The notes: generated by a model not told the origin, from the sequence alone. A DNA stretch of 64,000 nt from Kastovskya adunca ATA6-11-RM4 (GCA_019359445.1 JAHHHJ010000011.1:1-64000), one strand, 5' to 3'. Shown: positions 33,927 to 43,787, numbered from the stretch's first letter. Numbers and translations: made by a program.

Positions 33927-36095
33927 ATGAAATCAACCTCTTCCAATAGTGAGAACAACTTTTCGGCTTTCAGCAGTGGGTTATGGGCTGTATTCACCTC
34001 CATCGTAGGTTTTCTCGGTCTCGTCCTACTCCGCGACCCCGATCGCGTCGCCCTTTTAGGGGTATCTGGCTTGATTGGAATGGGTATGGTCGGCATGTGG
34101 CGATGGTCTTGGTGGGTCTTTCAAGTCATCCGCTCTCGCATCTACCTCCATTGGGTATTCCCTCGCTGGCGACGGCGGGCTAATAAAATTCCCGTTGAAC
34201 AATTGCCCACGGTTTGCTTATTGGTGCCAACCTATAAAGAGCAACCTTGGATCACAGAACGGGTATTTAAAGCGATCGCCTTAGAAGCAAAAACTCTGAC
34301 AAAACCCATCGTCCTTCTCGTGACTAGCAGTAGCAATGAGGAAAATGCAGCGATTTTGGAGGTACTCAAATCAGTTGACCCGGAACTAAGTTCCATTCAC
34401 CTGATCCAAATGGTACAAACCGGGGAAGGCAAACGTAAAGCGATGTCAGATGGCTTGCGAGAACTCGCCCGCTTGAATTTGCCCAAAGATGCCATCGTGG
34501 CTCTCATGGATGGAGACTCCGAGTTAACACCGGGTACCTTGCGCGGTTGCCTTCCCTTCTTCCGTGTGTTTCCCAAAATGGGGGCGCTGACTACAGATGA
34601 ATTACCCATTGTTAAGGGGTCTTATGTATTCTCCGAGTGGTTTCACCTGCGGATGTCTCAGCGGCACTACCAAATGTGTTCCGTTTCCCTTTCCAGCAAA
34701 ATAATGTGCCTGACGGGACGCTTCTCCTTGTTTCGTGCCGAAGCCGCCCTGCATCCCACCTTTGCCACTCAGTTAGAAAACGACACATTAGATGATTGGC
34801 TGTGGGGACGCTTTAAGTTTCTCTCCGGAGACGACAAAAGCACTTGGTACTGGCTGTTGCAGCGGGGTTACGACATGATTTATGTCCCCGATGTGATTGT
34901 TTATTCGATTGAGACGATTTCCGGCTCCTTGGTTGACCGCGCTTACCAAAATATGCGGCGCTGGTATGGCAATATGCTGCGAAATAGCGATCGCGCGATC
35001 GGTCTTGGCCCTAGGAAAACAGGCTTTTTCGTCTGGTACTGCCTCATCGATCAACGGATTAGCTACTGGACTTCGCTGTTTACGCCGAGTTTGTTGTTGA
35101 TTACTATGTTTCAAAGGAACTGGATTGCTACAGCTCTCCTCATCGCCTGGGTGATCTTCAGCCGTCCCCTCATGCTAATCGTCATCTTCTTCGGACGTCA
35201 GTCTCACCTCAAGCCGATTCATTTTCCCCTACTGTTGGTCTGTCAGTGGATTTCCTCGCTGATCAAAATCTGGACTCAGATGAATCTCGCCCAACAAAAA
35301 TGGTCAAACCGAGGCAATCAGAGCATCACCGCTGAGGGCAAAGGCTTGAAACGAGTTGCCAAAGTTGGCACCTCCCGGTTCTTGATCGTCACCCAGCTAT
35401 TTACCTTTGCAATTATCTTGTGTTCTTTTGCAGGTATCCTCCATCCGGCTAGAGACTTCGCCAGCCTATGGAATACTCAGGTTGTTGTGGCTAAATCGTC
35501 TCCAGTAGAGAGAGTTGTTGAAGCCACTGATTATGGCGTCGTTCCCAATGATGGAAAAGATGACGCCGTTGCACTGCAAGCTTTACTCGATCAGCTACCT
35601 CCTCAAGGCAAGGTTAAAATTAACCTCCCAATTGGCGAACTCGATTTGTTCAAACCCTTAGAGATTTCCCGTAGTCATACCATTCTCAACGGAGAGGGTG
35701 TTCGGCGGACTATTTTGCTAGTTCATAACAATCTAGAGCGGCAACAAGCGGCTCTCTTCGTCCGACCTCGCCCAGATTCATCCACCCCGGCTGCCCAAAA
35801 CACCCTTCAAGATGTACAAGTGATGGGCTTTACCCTGCGCCACGTTTCCCCTAAGACCGCCTCCGATTCTAAAAAGCCCACAGATAGTATAATTCTGGAA
35901 AATGTTGCTCAAGTTGCGTTGAAAAAGCTCAACTTGAATCAGAGTAGCCGTCATGCTTTGGTGCTCAACAATACTCAAAATGTGACGATTGAACAGGTGG
36001 CGATCGACAACAATTCTCAGCAAAAACAGCTTGTCCAGAAAAACAGTGTCAACACCCAAGTAAAAGCTCTAACCCTACCGGACTTGTCCTCGTAA
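33927..36095 (+). CDS. Alg8-like GT2 polysaccharide synthase fused to a periplasmic beta-helix
   Basis: The 722-residue membrane protein has two N-terminal helices (about 16-63), a GT2 domain with VCLLVPTYKEQP, the metal-binding ALMDGDSE (Asp195, Asp197), the catalytic base region LSGDDKSTW (Asp302/303) and the product-binding QNMRRWYGNM (Gln341-Trp346). Further membrane helices follow (about 383-505). The DD-K-STW and RRWYGNMLRN phrases resemble mannuronan synthase Alg8 more than cellulose synthase. Residues 530-715 begin ATDYGVVPNDGKDDAVALQALLDQL, the start of a pectate-lyase-type right-handed beta-helix, and would lie outside the membrane. In alginate systems separate beta-helix proteins epimerise or trim the chain; here one is fused to the synthase. 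Confidence 0.85.
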   Translation: MKSTSSNSENNFSAFSSGLWAVFTSIVGFLGLVLLRDPDRVALLGVSGLIGMGMVGMWRWSWWVFQVIRSRIYLHWVFPRWRRRANKIPVEQLPTVCLLVPTYKEQPWITERVFKAIALEAKTLTKPIVLLVTSSSNEENAAILEVLKSVDPELSSIHLIQMVQTGEGKRKAMSDGLRELARLNLPKDAIVALMDGDSELTPGTLRGCLPFFRVFPKMGALTTDELPIVKGSYVFSEWFHLRMSQRHYQMCSVSLSSKIMCLTGRFSLFRAEAALHPTFATQLENDTLDDWLWGRFKFLSGDDKSTWYWLLQRGYDMIYVPDVIVYSIETISGSLVDRAYQNMRRWYGNMLRNSDRAIGLGPRKTGFFVWYCLIDQRISYWTSLFTPSLLLITMFQRNWIATALLIAWVIFSRPLMLIVIFFGRQSHLKPIHFPLLLVCQWISSLIKIWTQMNLAQQKWSNRGNQSITAEGKGLKRVAKVGTSRFLIVTQLFTFAIILCSFAGILHPARDFASLWNTQVVVAKSSPVERVVEATDYGVVPNDGKDDAVALQALLDQLPPQGKVKINLPIGELDLFKPLEISRSHTILNGEGVRRTILLVHNNLERQQAALFVRPRPDSSTPAAQNTLQDVQVMGFTLRHVSPKTASDSKKPTDSIILENVAQVALKKLNLNQSSRHALVLNNTQNVTIEQVAIDNNSQQKQLVQKNSVNTQVKALTLPDLSS

Positions 36096-36143
36096 GGGTG
36101 AGCCTGCCCTAAATCTAAGCTTCTGCTCTTAACCCAGATTGAG

Positions 36144-37025
36144 ATGAGTGAACCTAAATACACCAATTTTTTGCGGGCTTCTTGCCCCAGTCTGTTAGGA
36201 GGAGCGCTGATGCTGCTTACCTTAAGCTGTTCTACCCCTCCAGAGGTTTCTTCATCGCCGGCGGTAACGGTTGTCTCTGACTCTCGCCGTCTTGAGCCTC
36301 TGTGGTCAGATAGATTCGCAAACCCTGAATGGAGAAGTTCCTGGAATATCCAAAACAGTGGAGCTTGGGGTGAAGAAAATATGCAAGTCATCAACGACCC
36401 CAACCGCAGATTTGCCAAAGTGCTGAGGCTGCGTTACCCAAAAAATTCTGCTAGTCCTAGTGTTGCTCGTAAAAACAAAGTCCCCATTGGGGGAGGACAG
36501 TTCTATGCCAATCTGGGTATAGCTCCTAGAGACACTATGCAGTTGAGCTACTATGTCCGCTTTAGTGATAATTTTGACTTTGTCAAAGGCGGAAAATTGC
36601 CAGGACTGTTTGGGGGAGACGGCAACAGTGGTGGAACAATTCCCAATGGCAAGGATGGCTTCTCAACTCGTTTTATGTGGCGGCGAAACGGAGATGGAGA
36701 ACTATATGCTTACCTGCCCACCAGCGATAAACATGGCACTTCAATGGGTAGGGGAAACTGGCGATTTAGACCCGGAGTCTGGCACCACCTAGAGCAGGAA
36801 GTGACCTTAAATCAACCAGGGAAGGCAAATGGCAGGGTTAAGGTTTGGGTTGATAGTCAGCTAGTTCTTGACCAAGATAAACTGACTTTTCGCACAACTG
36901 ACGATCTAAAAATCGATGGTATATTCTTCTCAACCTTTTTCGGTGGGGGAGACTCTTCTTGGGCAACTCCTAAAGATGTCCATGTAGACTTTGCTGAGTT
37001 TCAAGTTTCAAAAGCTGGTAACTGA
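36144..37025 (+). CDS. PL14-like exported polysaccharide lyase
   Basis: The 293-residue protein starts with a signal sequence, probably a lipoprotein type (SLLGGALMLLTLSCSTPPE). The catalytic-type domain (about 60-290) reads QFYANLGIAPRDTMQLSYYVRF, FDFVKGGKLPGLFGG, GFSTRFMWRRNGDGELYAY, NWRFRPGVWHHLEQEV and DGIFFSTFFGGGDSSWATPKDVHVDFAEF, which I recall as the PL14 alginate-lyase-like fold. It is the third gene of the operon, 48 nt after the synthase. A lyase in the periplasm would cut stray polymer, as AlgL does in alginate secretion. The substrate is inferred, not shown. Confidence 0.8.
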   Translation: MSEPKYTNFLRASCPSLLGGALMLLTLSCSTPPEVSSSPAVTVVSDSRRLEPLWSDRFANPEWRSSWNIQNSGAWGEENMQVINDPNRRFAKVLRLRYPKNSASPSVARKNKVPIGGGQFYANLGIAPRDTMQLSYYVRFSDNFDFVKGGKLPGLFGGDGNSGGTIPNGKDGFSTRFMWRRNGDGELYAYLPTSDKHGTSMGRGNWRFRPGVWHHLEQEVTLNQPGKANGRVKVWVDSQLVLDQDKLTFRTTDDLKIDGIFFSTFFGGGDSSWATPKDVHVDFAEFQVSKAGN

Positions 37026-37224
37026 GATCAAATCCAGTGAAGCACCCCTAGTTTTGGTAGCAGGGAAACAGGGGAAATTTAACGGAGGGTTTGTTTAAGG
37101 GGACGCTGATGCTGTTCTTCGCACTGAGATCAAATCCAGTGAAGCACCCCTAGTTTTGGTAGCAGGGAAACAGGGGAAATTTAACGGAGGGTTTGTTGAA
37201 GGGGACGCTGATGCTGTTCTTCGC
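37021..37224. repeat. 102-bp tandem duplication (two units, one base apart)
   Basis: 37021-37122 is repeated as 37123-37224 with one change (T at 37096, G at 37198). The first copy contains the stop codon of the PL14-like gene (37023-37025). The second copy encodes the last 14 residues and stop of the TpsA gene on the other strand. The unit is 34 codons long, so the duplication left the TpsA frame in phase and added a now untranslated copy of its tail. Confidence 0.9.
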
Positions 37225-39766
37225 AGCGAGGAAACCTTTGGAGGATTGGGGACTTTTCGTTTTCGCGATCGCTAGCTACGCAGAGAATTTGCTCATCATC
37301 CAAATCCTCTACTGTTAAAGGTGGCGGCGGGTCTTGTGGAAAATCGAGAATAACATCTTGATCCGGCACTGAAATTGGCGCTGGAGTTGGTGCTGGAATT
37401 GTTGCTGGCGCGGGAATTGGTGCTGGTGCGGGAATTGGTGCGGGAATTGGTGCGGGAATTGGTGCTGGAGTTGGAATTGGCGCTGGAATTGGTGCGGGAG
37501 TTGGTGCTGGAGTTGGTACTGGAGTTGGTGCTGGTGGTAGCGGTGGCGGTGGAGTGCTGTTAATGAGGATACTACCCGAAGGGGAGGCGAATCCTACCGG
37601 GAAGGATTCGGGTGGAGAGATAGTGTAATCACCAGAGACAATAGCTTTTGCCGTTCCATTTGTTGTCGCATCGCCCACCTCAAAAGGAGTTACGGTCACT
37701 CCCCCTTGATGAGTAATTTGAATTAAACCGCCCCCACTGCCGTTAGTATTGATACTAAAGCCCGGATCGAGGATAGGGTTGCTAAACGCATTTTGCACGC
37801 GGAAGTATCGACCAGCATTAACTGTGACATTGCCGCCTGTGCCACTTCCTATACTCTGAGCATCGATGGCTTGCGCGATCGCAATATCATTACCAGCATT
37901 TAGTTGAACATTACCCGCAACGCCAGAGGTACAACCATCACATCGCGAGTAAGTTTCGATACTCTCAGCGACAAGATCGCCACCTGCTGTGATGCTGACA
38001 TCGCCCCCATTGCCAGATGCCGAACTGCCGGATAAGGAAAAAGAGTCAATTTCCCCGGCTGTCACATTTCCTGCCGCAGAAAGGGTGATTTTCCCCCCAT
38101 TCCCCGCACCGTTGCGAGAATCTAGAGAGTAGAGTTGATTGACGGGATCGGCGGTATTAATCGAGCCAGCAGTACTGATAATTTCAATATCTGCACCATA
38201 GGATCGGATGGTTTGCGTTGTGATATCCCCCGGTGCTGACAAATTGACTCGCAATGCTTCCCCATTTTCCGAGTCAATAGTTCCAGAAACGGTAATTGTG
38301 GCGGGTGAGGTCAGGGGAGTTTTGACAAAATCAGTGAAGGAATCGAAATCAAAGTAGTCGAAGCTAACGTTATCAGTAGTACCAGGAACGCCTGCGTTTA
38401 AAATCAACACTCGACTGCTGGGGTCTAAGCTAGGGTCGATGGCGTTAATTAAAATATCGCCTGTAATGTTGATGCTGCCTGTTGCCACAATCTTTAAGGA
38501 AGCCCCAGTGTAAGGGCCAAAGGTGACATCGCCATCGGCAGTAATGATCGGGTCGTAGAGACTGACAAAATTGCCTGCTTCACCTGCTAAGTTACGAACG
38601 GAGAAATTTCCGCCACTGGCGTAATTAGCATCCCCAGAAATTATCCCATCACTCACTAAACTGAGGTTGCCGCCGCTTTGGAAGGGGGTTTGGGGGTGAT
38701 TGAGGGCGAGAATATCAATTCCTTGGTTGCCCTGAATCGTTAAATTTCCTCCAGCTTGAGCGAGAAAGGGTGTTGTTTGGCTATCCCTTGCCCGAACGGT
38801 ATTTCCTGCCAGTAAATTCATATCCCCAGTTGTCTGCAACTGGCTTTCTATTAGGCTTAAATTGTTGTCAGCTGATAGGGTGGCAGTTCCTCCCCTCACC
38901 TGACGGGCAACTACATCTCCCGCTTCCACTCGGATACCAGAACCCGCCAGTTCTACCTCGCCGCTATCATTTACCGCTAATCCCGTTGCGCGATCGCCTC
39001 CTGCACCAGTGAGGAGTTGTGGCAAACTTAAGGCGGAGTTTGGGCTATCTGGTAGGGGAACCTCTAGACTCAACAGGTGTCCCGCTTGGCTAATGCGGAC
39101 GGCTTGCTTGCCGGGGACGGCGGCGAGGGTAATGTTACCGCTAGGAGAAATTAGCTCTCCCGTACTCGCGACGGTTCCCCCTAGTAGGGTCAGATTTTGT
39201 CCCGGTTGTACGGCTAGCTTGCCCACGTTAACGATCGCTCCCGGTTGCGGAGTATTGAAGGCAAAGGCATCGGGCGTACCCACAAGCTCGGCGTAGTTAT
39301 TGGAGGAAAGATCGAACCATTTGTCGCCAAAGCCAATACCTGTGGCTGTTGTTGCTGTAAATGCCGCAGGCAGGTTCAAACTGGCATTGGGGCCAAAGAT
39401 GATACCTGATGGATTCATCAAGAATAGGTTGGAATTTCCGCCTGTAACCTGAAGGATGCCATCGATTATTGATGGGGTATTTCCCACAACGCGACCGAGA
39501 ATGTTTTGAATTCCGGGTTGGGAAATAAAGTTGACAATTTGGTTGGTTTCTACCCCAAACTGTTCAAAACTGTGGAAAAGATTGGCTCCATCGCCAGAAA
39601 GCGTCCCGCCTCTAATTTCAATGGTGTTACCTTCGGGAGCGGCAATAGAACCCGTGCCGTCATTGGCGGTAACGATTGGTTCTGCTTGTGCTTTGGCAAT
39701 AACGAGTCCCTGGGAAAGGGGCAATACTGCTAGCAATAAGCCCGTATTTTTTATGGTTGAATCCAT
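37181..39766 (-). CDS. two-partner secretion exoprotein TpsA, filamentous-haemagglutinin type
   Basis: The 861-residue exported protein begins with a signal peptide ([19 protein letters not shown]) and a TPS/haemagglutination-activity domain (about 30-150: [39 protein letters not shown]). A beta-helix of about 500 residues follows, rich in GNVTLTAGGD-type turns. Near the end is a Pro-Ala-Ile linker of many PIPAPTPAP repeats (about 735-800) and a small acidic domain with two Cys. It should be carried across the outer membrane by the TpsB pore encoded divergently at 39960. The short length and Pro-rich end suggest a cell-surface rather than a giant adhesin. Confidence 0.9.
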   Translation of the reverse strand: MDSTIKNTGLLLAVLPLSQGLVIAKAQAEPIVTANDGTGSIAAPEGNTIEIRGGTLSGDGANLFHSFEQFGVETNQIVNFISQPGIQNILGRVVGNTPSIIDGILQVTGGNSNLFLMNPSGIIFGPNASLNLPAAFTATTATGIGFGDKWFDLSSNNYAELVGTPDAFAFNTPQPGAIVNVGKLAVQPGQNLTLLGGTVASTGELISPSGNITLAAVPGKQAVRISQAGHLLSLEVPLPDSPNSALSLPQLLTGAGGDRATGLAVNDSGEVELAGSGIRVEAGDVVARQVRGGTATLSADNNLSLIESQLQTTGDMNLLAGNTVRARDSQTTPFLAQAGGNLTIQGNQGIDILALNHPQTPFQSGGNLSLVSDGIISGDANYASGGNFSVRNLAGEAGNFVSLYDPIITADGDVTFGPYTGASLKIVATGSINITGDILINAIDPSLDPSSRVLILNAGVPGTTDNVSFDYFDFDSFTDFVKTPLTSPATITVSGTIDSENGEALRVNLSAPGDITTQTIRSYGADIEIISTAGSINTADPVNQLYSLDSRNGAGNGGKITLSAAGNVTAGEIDSFSLSGSSASGNGGDVSITAGGDLVAESIETYSRCDGCTSGVAGNVQLNAGNDIAIAQAIDAQSIGSGTGGNVTVNAGRYFRVQNAFSNPILDPGFSINTNGSGGGLIQITHQGGVTVTPFEVGDATTNGTAKAIVSGDYTISPPESFPVGFASPSGSILINSTPPPPLPPAPTPVPTPAPTPAPIPAPIPTPAPIPAPIPAPIPAPAPIPAPATIPAPTPAPISVPDQDVILDFPQDPPPPLTVEDLDDEQILCVASDRENEKSPILQRFPRCEEQHQRPLQQTLR

Positions 39767-39959
39767 ATTTCACCATTCAATAGAAGTGGCTTTCGATAAC
39801 AGCTACTGAGCTATTTGGTGAGAACCGGATTATTGGTTAATAAAGAATAAAAGTTCAGTGATTTCTCGGAATTTTCAAATTTAAGTTGAAATTATGACGG
39901 ACTTTTTCTCCGTGGAGACGTAAAGCGAAAGGAGTGAAGTTTTTGGAAGGTACGCTCCT
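39767..39959. promoter_or_regulatory. divergent promoter region of tpsA and tpsB
   Basis: This 193-bp AT-rich spacer separates the two divergent starts and must hold both promoters. GGAG near 39943 and AAGCGAAAGGAGTGAAG near 39922-39938 lie on the tpsB side. No dyad was recognised. Confidence 0.45.
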
Positions 39960-41843
39960 ATGCGGCAGTCTTTACGAGTAAGAGTAATGAACCACACTAG
40001 GCGAGAGGGCACGGAGGAAGAAGGGGAGACAAAGCTTTTGAGGGCTGGATGCAGGGTTTCTCTTCCTGGTGTGGTGTTATTGAGTTGGGCAATGCCGGGA
40101 GGGGCAACGATTGCTGAGGCTACGTCGGCGGTAATGCCTTTACTGGATACGGGGAGTGATGTGGCGGTGGAGGAGGAGGAGATATCGCTACAGGCTCAAA
40201 ACGCTCCGGTTCCTGCACCTCCGGAAAGTCTGCCGCCGGAGCCAAGTAACAGTATTTTGCAACCTGCACCTGTTTTAGATTTACCTGATTTGGAGGAGGA
40301 GCCGCCCTTAGAGTCCCCTTCTTCCATGCCAGAACCTGCACCTGTTCCTATCCCTGAAATCACGGTTCAACGGATTGAGGTGACGGGTAGCACTGTTTTT
40401 GATCAATCGCAGCTAAACCCAATTCTTCAACAGTATGAGGGGCGATCGCTTTCTTCTGAGGAACTTGAAGGGGTGGCGGATGCGATTACTCAGCTTTACC
40501 TCAACCAGGGTTATCTCACCTCTAGGGCTGTTGTTCTCCAAGGTATGACTAACGGCGTTGTCGAGATTCGCGTTATTGAAGGCAGTCTGGAAAAAATCGA
40601 GGTAGAGGGAACGCAGCGTCTGAATCCTGATTACGTCCGTAGCCGCGTCCAATTGGGAGCGGGTACGCCTTTAAATACAAGTAAGTTGGAAGACCAATTG
40701 AGGCTACTGAGAGCTAACCCGTTATTTGAAAATGTGGAAGCGAGTCTCAAGGCTGGAACTCAACTGGGCAAAAGTATTGTGGTAGTGCGGGTAACAGAGG
40801 CAAACCCGATTGAAGCGAGGGTAAGTGTAGACAACTATTCTCCTCCCAGTGTGGGTTCAGAACGCTTGGGTGTTAGTTTTCGCGATCGCAACCTCACAGG
40901 TATCGGTGACGAACTTGCCGCCTCCTACTACCACACCACTACTAGCGGCGCGGATATTCTTGACTTTAGCTATCGCCTCCCTCTCAATGCCAAAGATGGC
41001 ACGCTGCAACTGAGAGCCGCCCCTTCCCGCAACCGCGTCACCCAATCTCCTTTAGACGCATTGGATATCCGGGGAGAGTCTCAACTGTATGAAATTAGTT
41101 ACCGCCAGCCCCTAGTTCGTTCGCCTCGCGAAGAGTTGGCGGTGTCGGTGGGTTTTGCTTACCAGGATGGTCAAACCTTTACATTTGCGGGCCCGACGCC
41201 GTTTGGGATTGGCCCGGAAGCGGATGGGACGAGCCGCACTAGTGTGATTAAGTTGGGGCAAGAGTACGTTCGCCGGGATGTGCAGGGAGCTTGGGCAGTG
41301 CGATCGCAATTTAATATCGGTACGGGCTTATTTGATGCCACGACGAATCCCGACCCAATCCCAGATGGTCAATTCTTCAGTTGGCTCGGTCAAGTGCAGC
41401 GCGTGCAAGTCCTCAACCCAGACAATTTCCTCATCCTGCAAGCCGACGTACAACTCACCCCAGATAGCCTGCTCCCCTCCCAGCAGTTTGTAATTGGCGG
41501 CGGTCAATCTTTGCGAGGCTACCGACAAAACGTGCGCGCGGGAGACAATGGCATCCGCTTTTCTGTAGAAGACCGCATTACCCTAGAACGCAATGAAGCG
41601 GGAGAAGCCACTTTCCAGTTAGCGCCCTTTTTTGATATGGGAGGAGTTTGGAATGTCTCGGATAACCCCAACCAACTGCAACGACAGCGCTTTCTTGCTG
41701 GAGTTGGCATCGGACTGATCTGGCAACCACTGCCAAAGTTGAACCTGCGCCTAGATTACGGACTGCCACTGGTCAACCTCGACGACCGGGGGACAAACGC
41801 TCAGGATGATGGCTTCTACTTCAGTGTTGATTACAAACTTTAA
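39960..41843 (+). CDS. TpsB outer-membrane transporter (ShlB/FhaC/HecB family)
   Basis: The 627-residue protein has an N-terminal export region with a Pro/Glu-rich linker (about 55-128), two POTRA domains (PEITVQRIEVTGSTVFDQSQL from about 130, then GSLEKIEVEGTQRLNPDYV), and a C-terminal 16-strand barrel with the L6 lid motif GGGQSLRGYRQNVRAG and last strand FYFSVDYKL. TpsB proteins recognise the TpsA domain by their POTRAs and thread it through the barrel. The gene is divergent from tpsA. ATG 39960 and 39987 are both possible starts; the N-terminal cleavage site is not clear. Confidence 0.93.
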   Translation: MRQSLRVRVMNHTRREGTEEEGETKLLRAGCRVSLPGVVLLSWAMPGGATIAEATSAVMPLLDTGSDVAVEEEEISLQAQNAPVPAPPESLPPEPSNSILQPAPVLDLPDLEEEPPLESPSSMPEPAPVPIPEITVQRIEVTGSTVFDQSQLNPILQQYEGRSLSSEELEGVADAITQLYLNQGYLTSRAVVLQGMTNGVVEIRVIEGSLEKIEVEGTQRLNPDYVRSRVQLGAGTPLNTSKLEDQLRLLRANPLFENVEASLKAGTQLGKSIVVVRVTEANPIEARVSVDNYSPPSVGSERLGVSFRDRNLTGIGDELAASYYHTTTSGADILDFSYRLPLNAKDGTLQLRAAPSRNRVTQSPLDALDIRGESQLYEISYRQPLVRSPREELAVSVGFAYQDGQTFTFAGPTPFGIGPEADGTSRTSVIKLGQEYVRRDVQGAWAVRSQFNIGTGLFDATTNPDPIPDGQFFSWLGQVQRVQVLNPDNFLILQADVQLTPDSLLPSQQFVIGGGQSLRGYRQNVRAGDNGIRFSVEDRITLERNEAGEATFQLAPFFDMGGVWNVSDNPNQLQRQRFLAGVGIGLIWQPLPKLNLRLDYGLPLVNLDDRGTNAQDDGFYFSVDYKL

Positions 41844-42003
41844 ATAGATGGGCCCAAATAAGTCCGACAAGTGAAGGCAAAAGTGATGAATGGAGAAAGG
41901 CTTTCTCTTACTAATTGTGGGCTTTTGTTTCCCTTTGTTTATTCCTCGTTACTTGATATTCATTCACTAATTAATCGAGAAATAGAAAAGAATACCGCAA
42001 GAA

Positions 42004-42030
42004 TTCCGGATTTTACTTTAAAACCCGGAA
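42004..42030. terminator. 12-bp hairpin, possible tpsB terminator
   Basis: TTCCGGATTTTA (42004-42015), CTT loop, TAAAACCCGGAA (42019-42030) pair with one mismatch. There is no long T-run after it, so termination is only possible. Confidence 0.5.
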
Positions 42031-42064
42031 CTAGTTAGATGTGCAGTTCCCACCTATTAATTGG

Positions 42065-42122
42065 CTGCGTTAATTAGGGTCGATTTTTGTTGTATCCCTC
42101 AACATTTCGACCCCTAACGCAG
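42065..42122 (+). promoter_or_regulatory. stem-loop in the leader of the beta-helix gene
   Basis: CTGCGTTA (42065-42072) pairs with TAACGCAG (42115-42122), and after a three-base bulge GGGTCGA (42077-42083) pairs with TCGACCC (42107-42113). The stem ends 75 bases before the GTG start at 42198. A role in RNA stability or control is inferred. Confidence 0.5.
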
Positions 42123-42197
42123 TTATCAGATGGCTTAGTTCAGCTCAGAACGTTAACCCTATTAACCCTCTGATTACCCTATATAAGGATTAAGCCT

Positions 42198-43787
42198 GTG
42201 AATTTACTCAGAAGTCAAAGAAGCTTGTCTTCCAATTACCAGTATAATCTCGCATTGACGCTCCAGGAAACTACCCTAACTAAACTTCACGAGTTCTTTA
42301 AATTAGGATCAGATCTTGGCTCAAATAGACCACTACTGTTCTTGAGCGCGATCGCCGGATTTTCTTTAATTCTCACTTCAGCAAAACCCGCCGCCGCCGC
42401 TGGAATTATCGGTAATGGAACAGCGGGAAGTTGCACGGAGTCAGCCTTGACGGCAGCCTTGGTAGGCGGTGGAACTGTCTCATTTAACTGTGGTTCCAGC
42501 CCGGTTACGATTAGAGTCAGTAGTGAGAAACTGATTGCCGCCAACACCTTAATCGATGGTCAAAACTTAGTAACGTTTGATGGTGGCGGAAAAAATCGCA
42601 TTTTCAAGACGCTCGGCAATGGCATTCAACTTACTGTTCGGAATTCAACAATTGCCAACGGTTTTACCACCGATGAAGGGGGAGGCATTTATAACGGCTA
42701 CAGAGGCAAACTAGCAGTTATAAACTGCAAATTTACAAACAACGTCTCTACAAGAGGTGGAGAATTTGATGGTGGGGGTGCTATCTACACCCAAAGTGAA
42801 AGTACGGTGTTTGTAGACAAGAGTACGTTTACCGGGAATAAAGCCGGAAACGGCGGTGCAATCAATAACTTACTGAGCAATTTAACGGTTACCAACAGCA
42901 CATTTAGCGGGAATCAATCAACGGTTTCAGGCTCTGGTGGTGGAGGCGGTGCCATTTACTATGACGGGGGCAATGGTGACAGCGGAAAAATTGTTTTACG
43001 TAATAACACCTTCACCAACAACACCGCTGTTTTTCAAGGTGGCGCAGTCTTCAGCCAACTCTACAAAAATAATACTTCCGCGATTGAAAATAGTACCTTT
43101 TCTGGCAATAAAGTGACAGGTACGGGCAATCAAGGATTTGGGGCGGCAATTTTTAATTCTGGTGGTGCTTCCACTGTTCTGCTTACCGTTAGTAATTCCA
43201 CGTTCACGGGGAATATGGCTAGCAACCAAGGCGGCGCGGTCTCGAACGCTAACAGTGCCAGACTGAACATTATCAATAGTACATTTTCTGGCAATCGAGC
43301 GGAGAGTGGTGACGGTAAGGGCGGTTTGGGCGGTGCAATCATGAGAACTAACGGTAAGATTACCATCACCAACAGCACGATCGCCGACAACTATGCTGGC
43401 TTTCAAGGTGGCGGGATTGTCGGAGACGGTAATGTTACGCTGAAGAATACGATTATTGCCAACAACAGAGCCAACAATGGTGGCAATAACTGGAACATCA
43501 AGCACAACTGTTTTTCTGCGATGACGAATGGTGGTAATAACTTACAATTTCCCGCCAACAATTCCAATGATCCCAACGATCCTGCCTGCACGAGTGGAAT
43601 TACCACCGCTGATCCGCTGCTGGGAGCGTTAACCAATAATGGTGGTGCGACTCAAACTAGAGCGCTTTTGACAGGTAGCCCAGCGATTAACAAGGGTAAC
43701 AACAATACTTGCCCTACAATCGATCAGCGAGGCGTCACTCGTCCTCAAGGTGGCACCTGTGACATTGGGGCGTTTGAAGTGAAGTAA
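42198..43787 (+). CDS. exported right-handed beta-helix protein with choice-of-anchor Q end
   Basis: The 529-residue protein starts at GTG with a long N-terminal region and a late signal segment (LLFLSAIAGFSLILTSAKPAAAA, about 45-68). From about 75 to 500 it is a right-handed parallel beta-helix of repeats such as TVTNSTFSGN and GGAIFNSGGAS, the polymorphic outer-membrane or choice-of-anchor Q class. It ends GTCDIGAFEVK, the usual end of that class. Such proteins sit on the cell surface or are secreted; adhesion is a common proposal. A decayed partial copy of the same kind of gene is at 51493-51623. Confidence 0.88.
   Translation: MNLLRSQRSLSSNYQYNLALTLQETTLTKLHEFFKLGSDLGSNRPLLFLSAIAGFSLILTSAKPAAAAGIIGNGTAGSCTESALTAALVGGGTVSFNCGSSPVTIRVSSEKLIAANTLIDGQNLVTFDGGGKNRIFKTLGNGIQLTVRNSTIANGFTTDEGGGIYNGYRGKLAVINCKFTNNVSTRGGEFDGGGAIYTQSESTVFVDKSTFTGNKAGNGGAINNLLSNLTVTNSTFSGNQSTVSGSGGGGGAIYYDGGNGDSGKIVLRNNTFTNNTAVFQGGAVFSQLYKNNTSAIENSTFSGNKVTGTGNQGFGAAIFNSGGASTVLLTVSNSTFTGNMASNQGGAVSNANSARLNIINSTFSGNRAESGDGKGGLGGAIMRTNGKITITNSTIADNYAGFQGGGIVGDGNVTLKNTIIANNRANNGGNNWNIKHNCFSAMTNGGNNLQFPANNSNDPNDPACTSGITTADPLLGALTNNGGATQTRALLTGSPAINKGNNNTCPTIDQRGVTRPQGGTCDIGAFEVK

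Larger units (their letters stand above)
41844..42197. other. spacer between tpsB and the beta-helix gene, with two hairpins
   Basis: The 354-bp stretch has no gene. It holds two hairpins, at 42004-42030 and 42065-42122, listed separately. The last 75 bases form the leader of the gene starting at 42198. Confidence 0.5.

Noticed and set aside
42996-43505. Minus-strand frame of 169 codons inside the beta-helix gene
   Set aside because: It is an open complement of a repetitive gene with no start context or protein family features.
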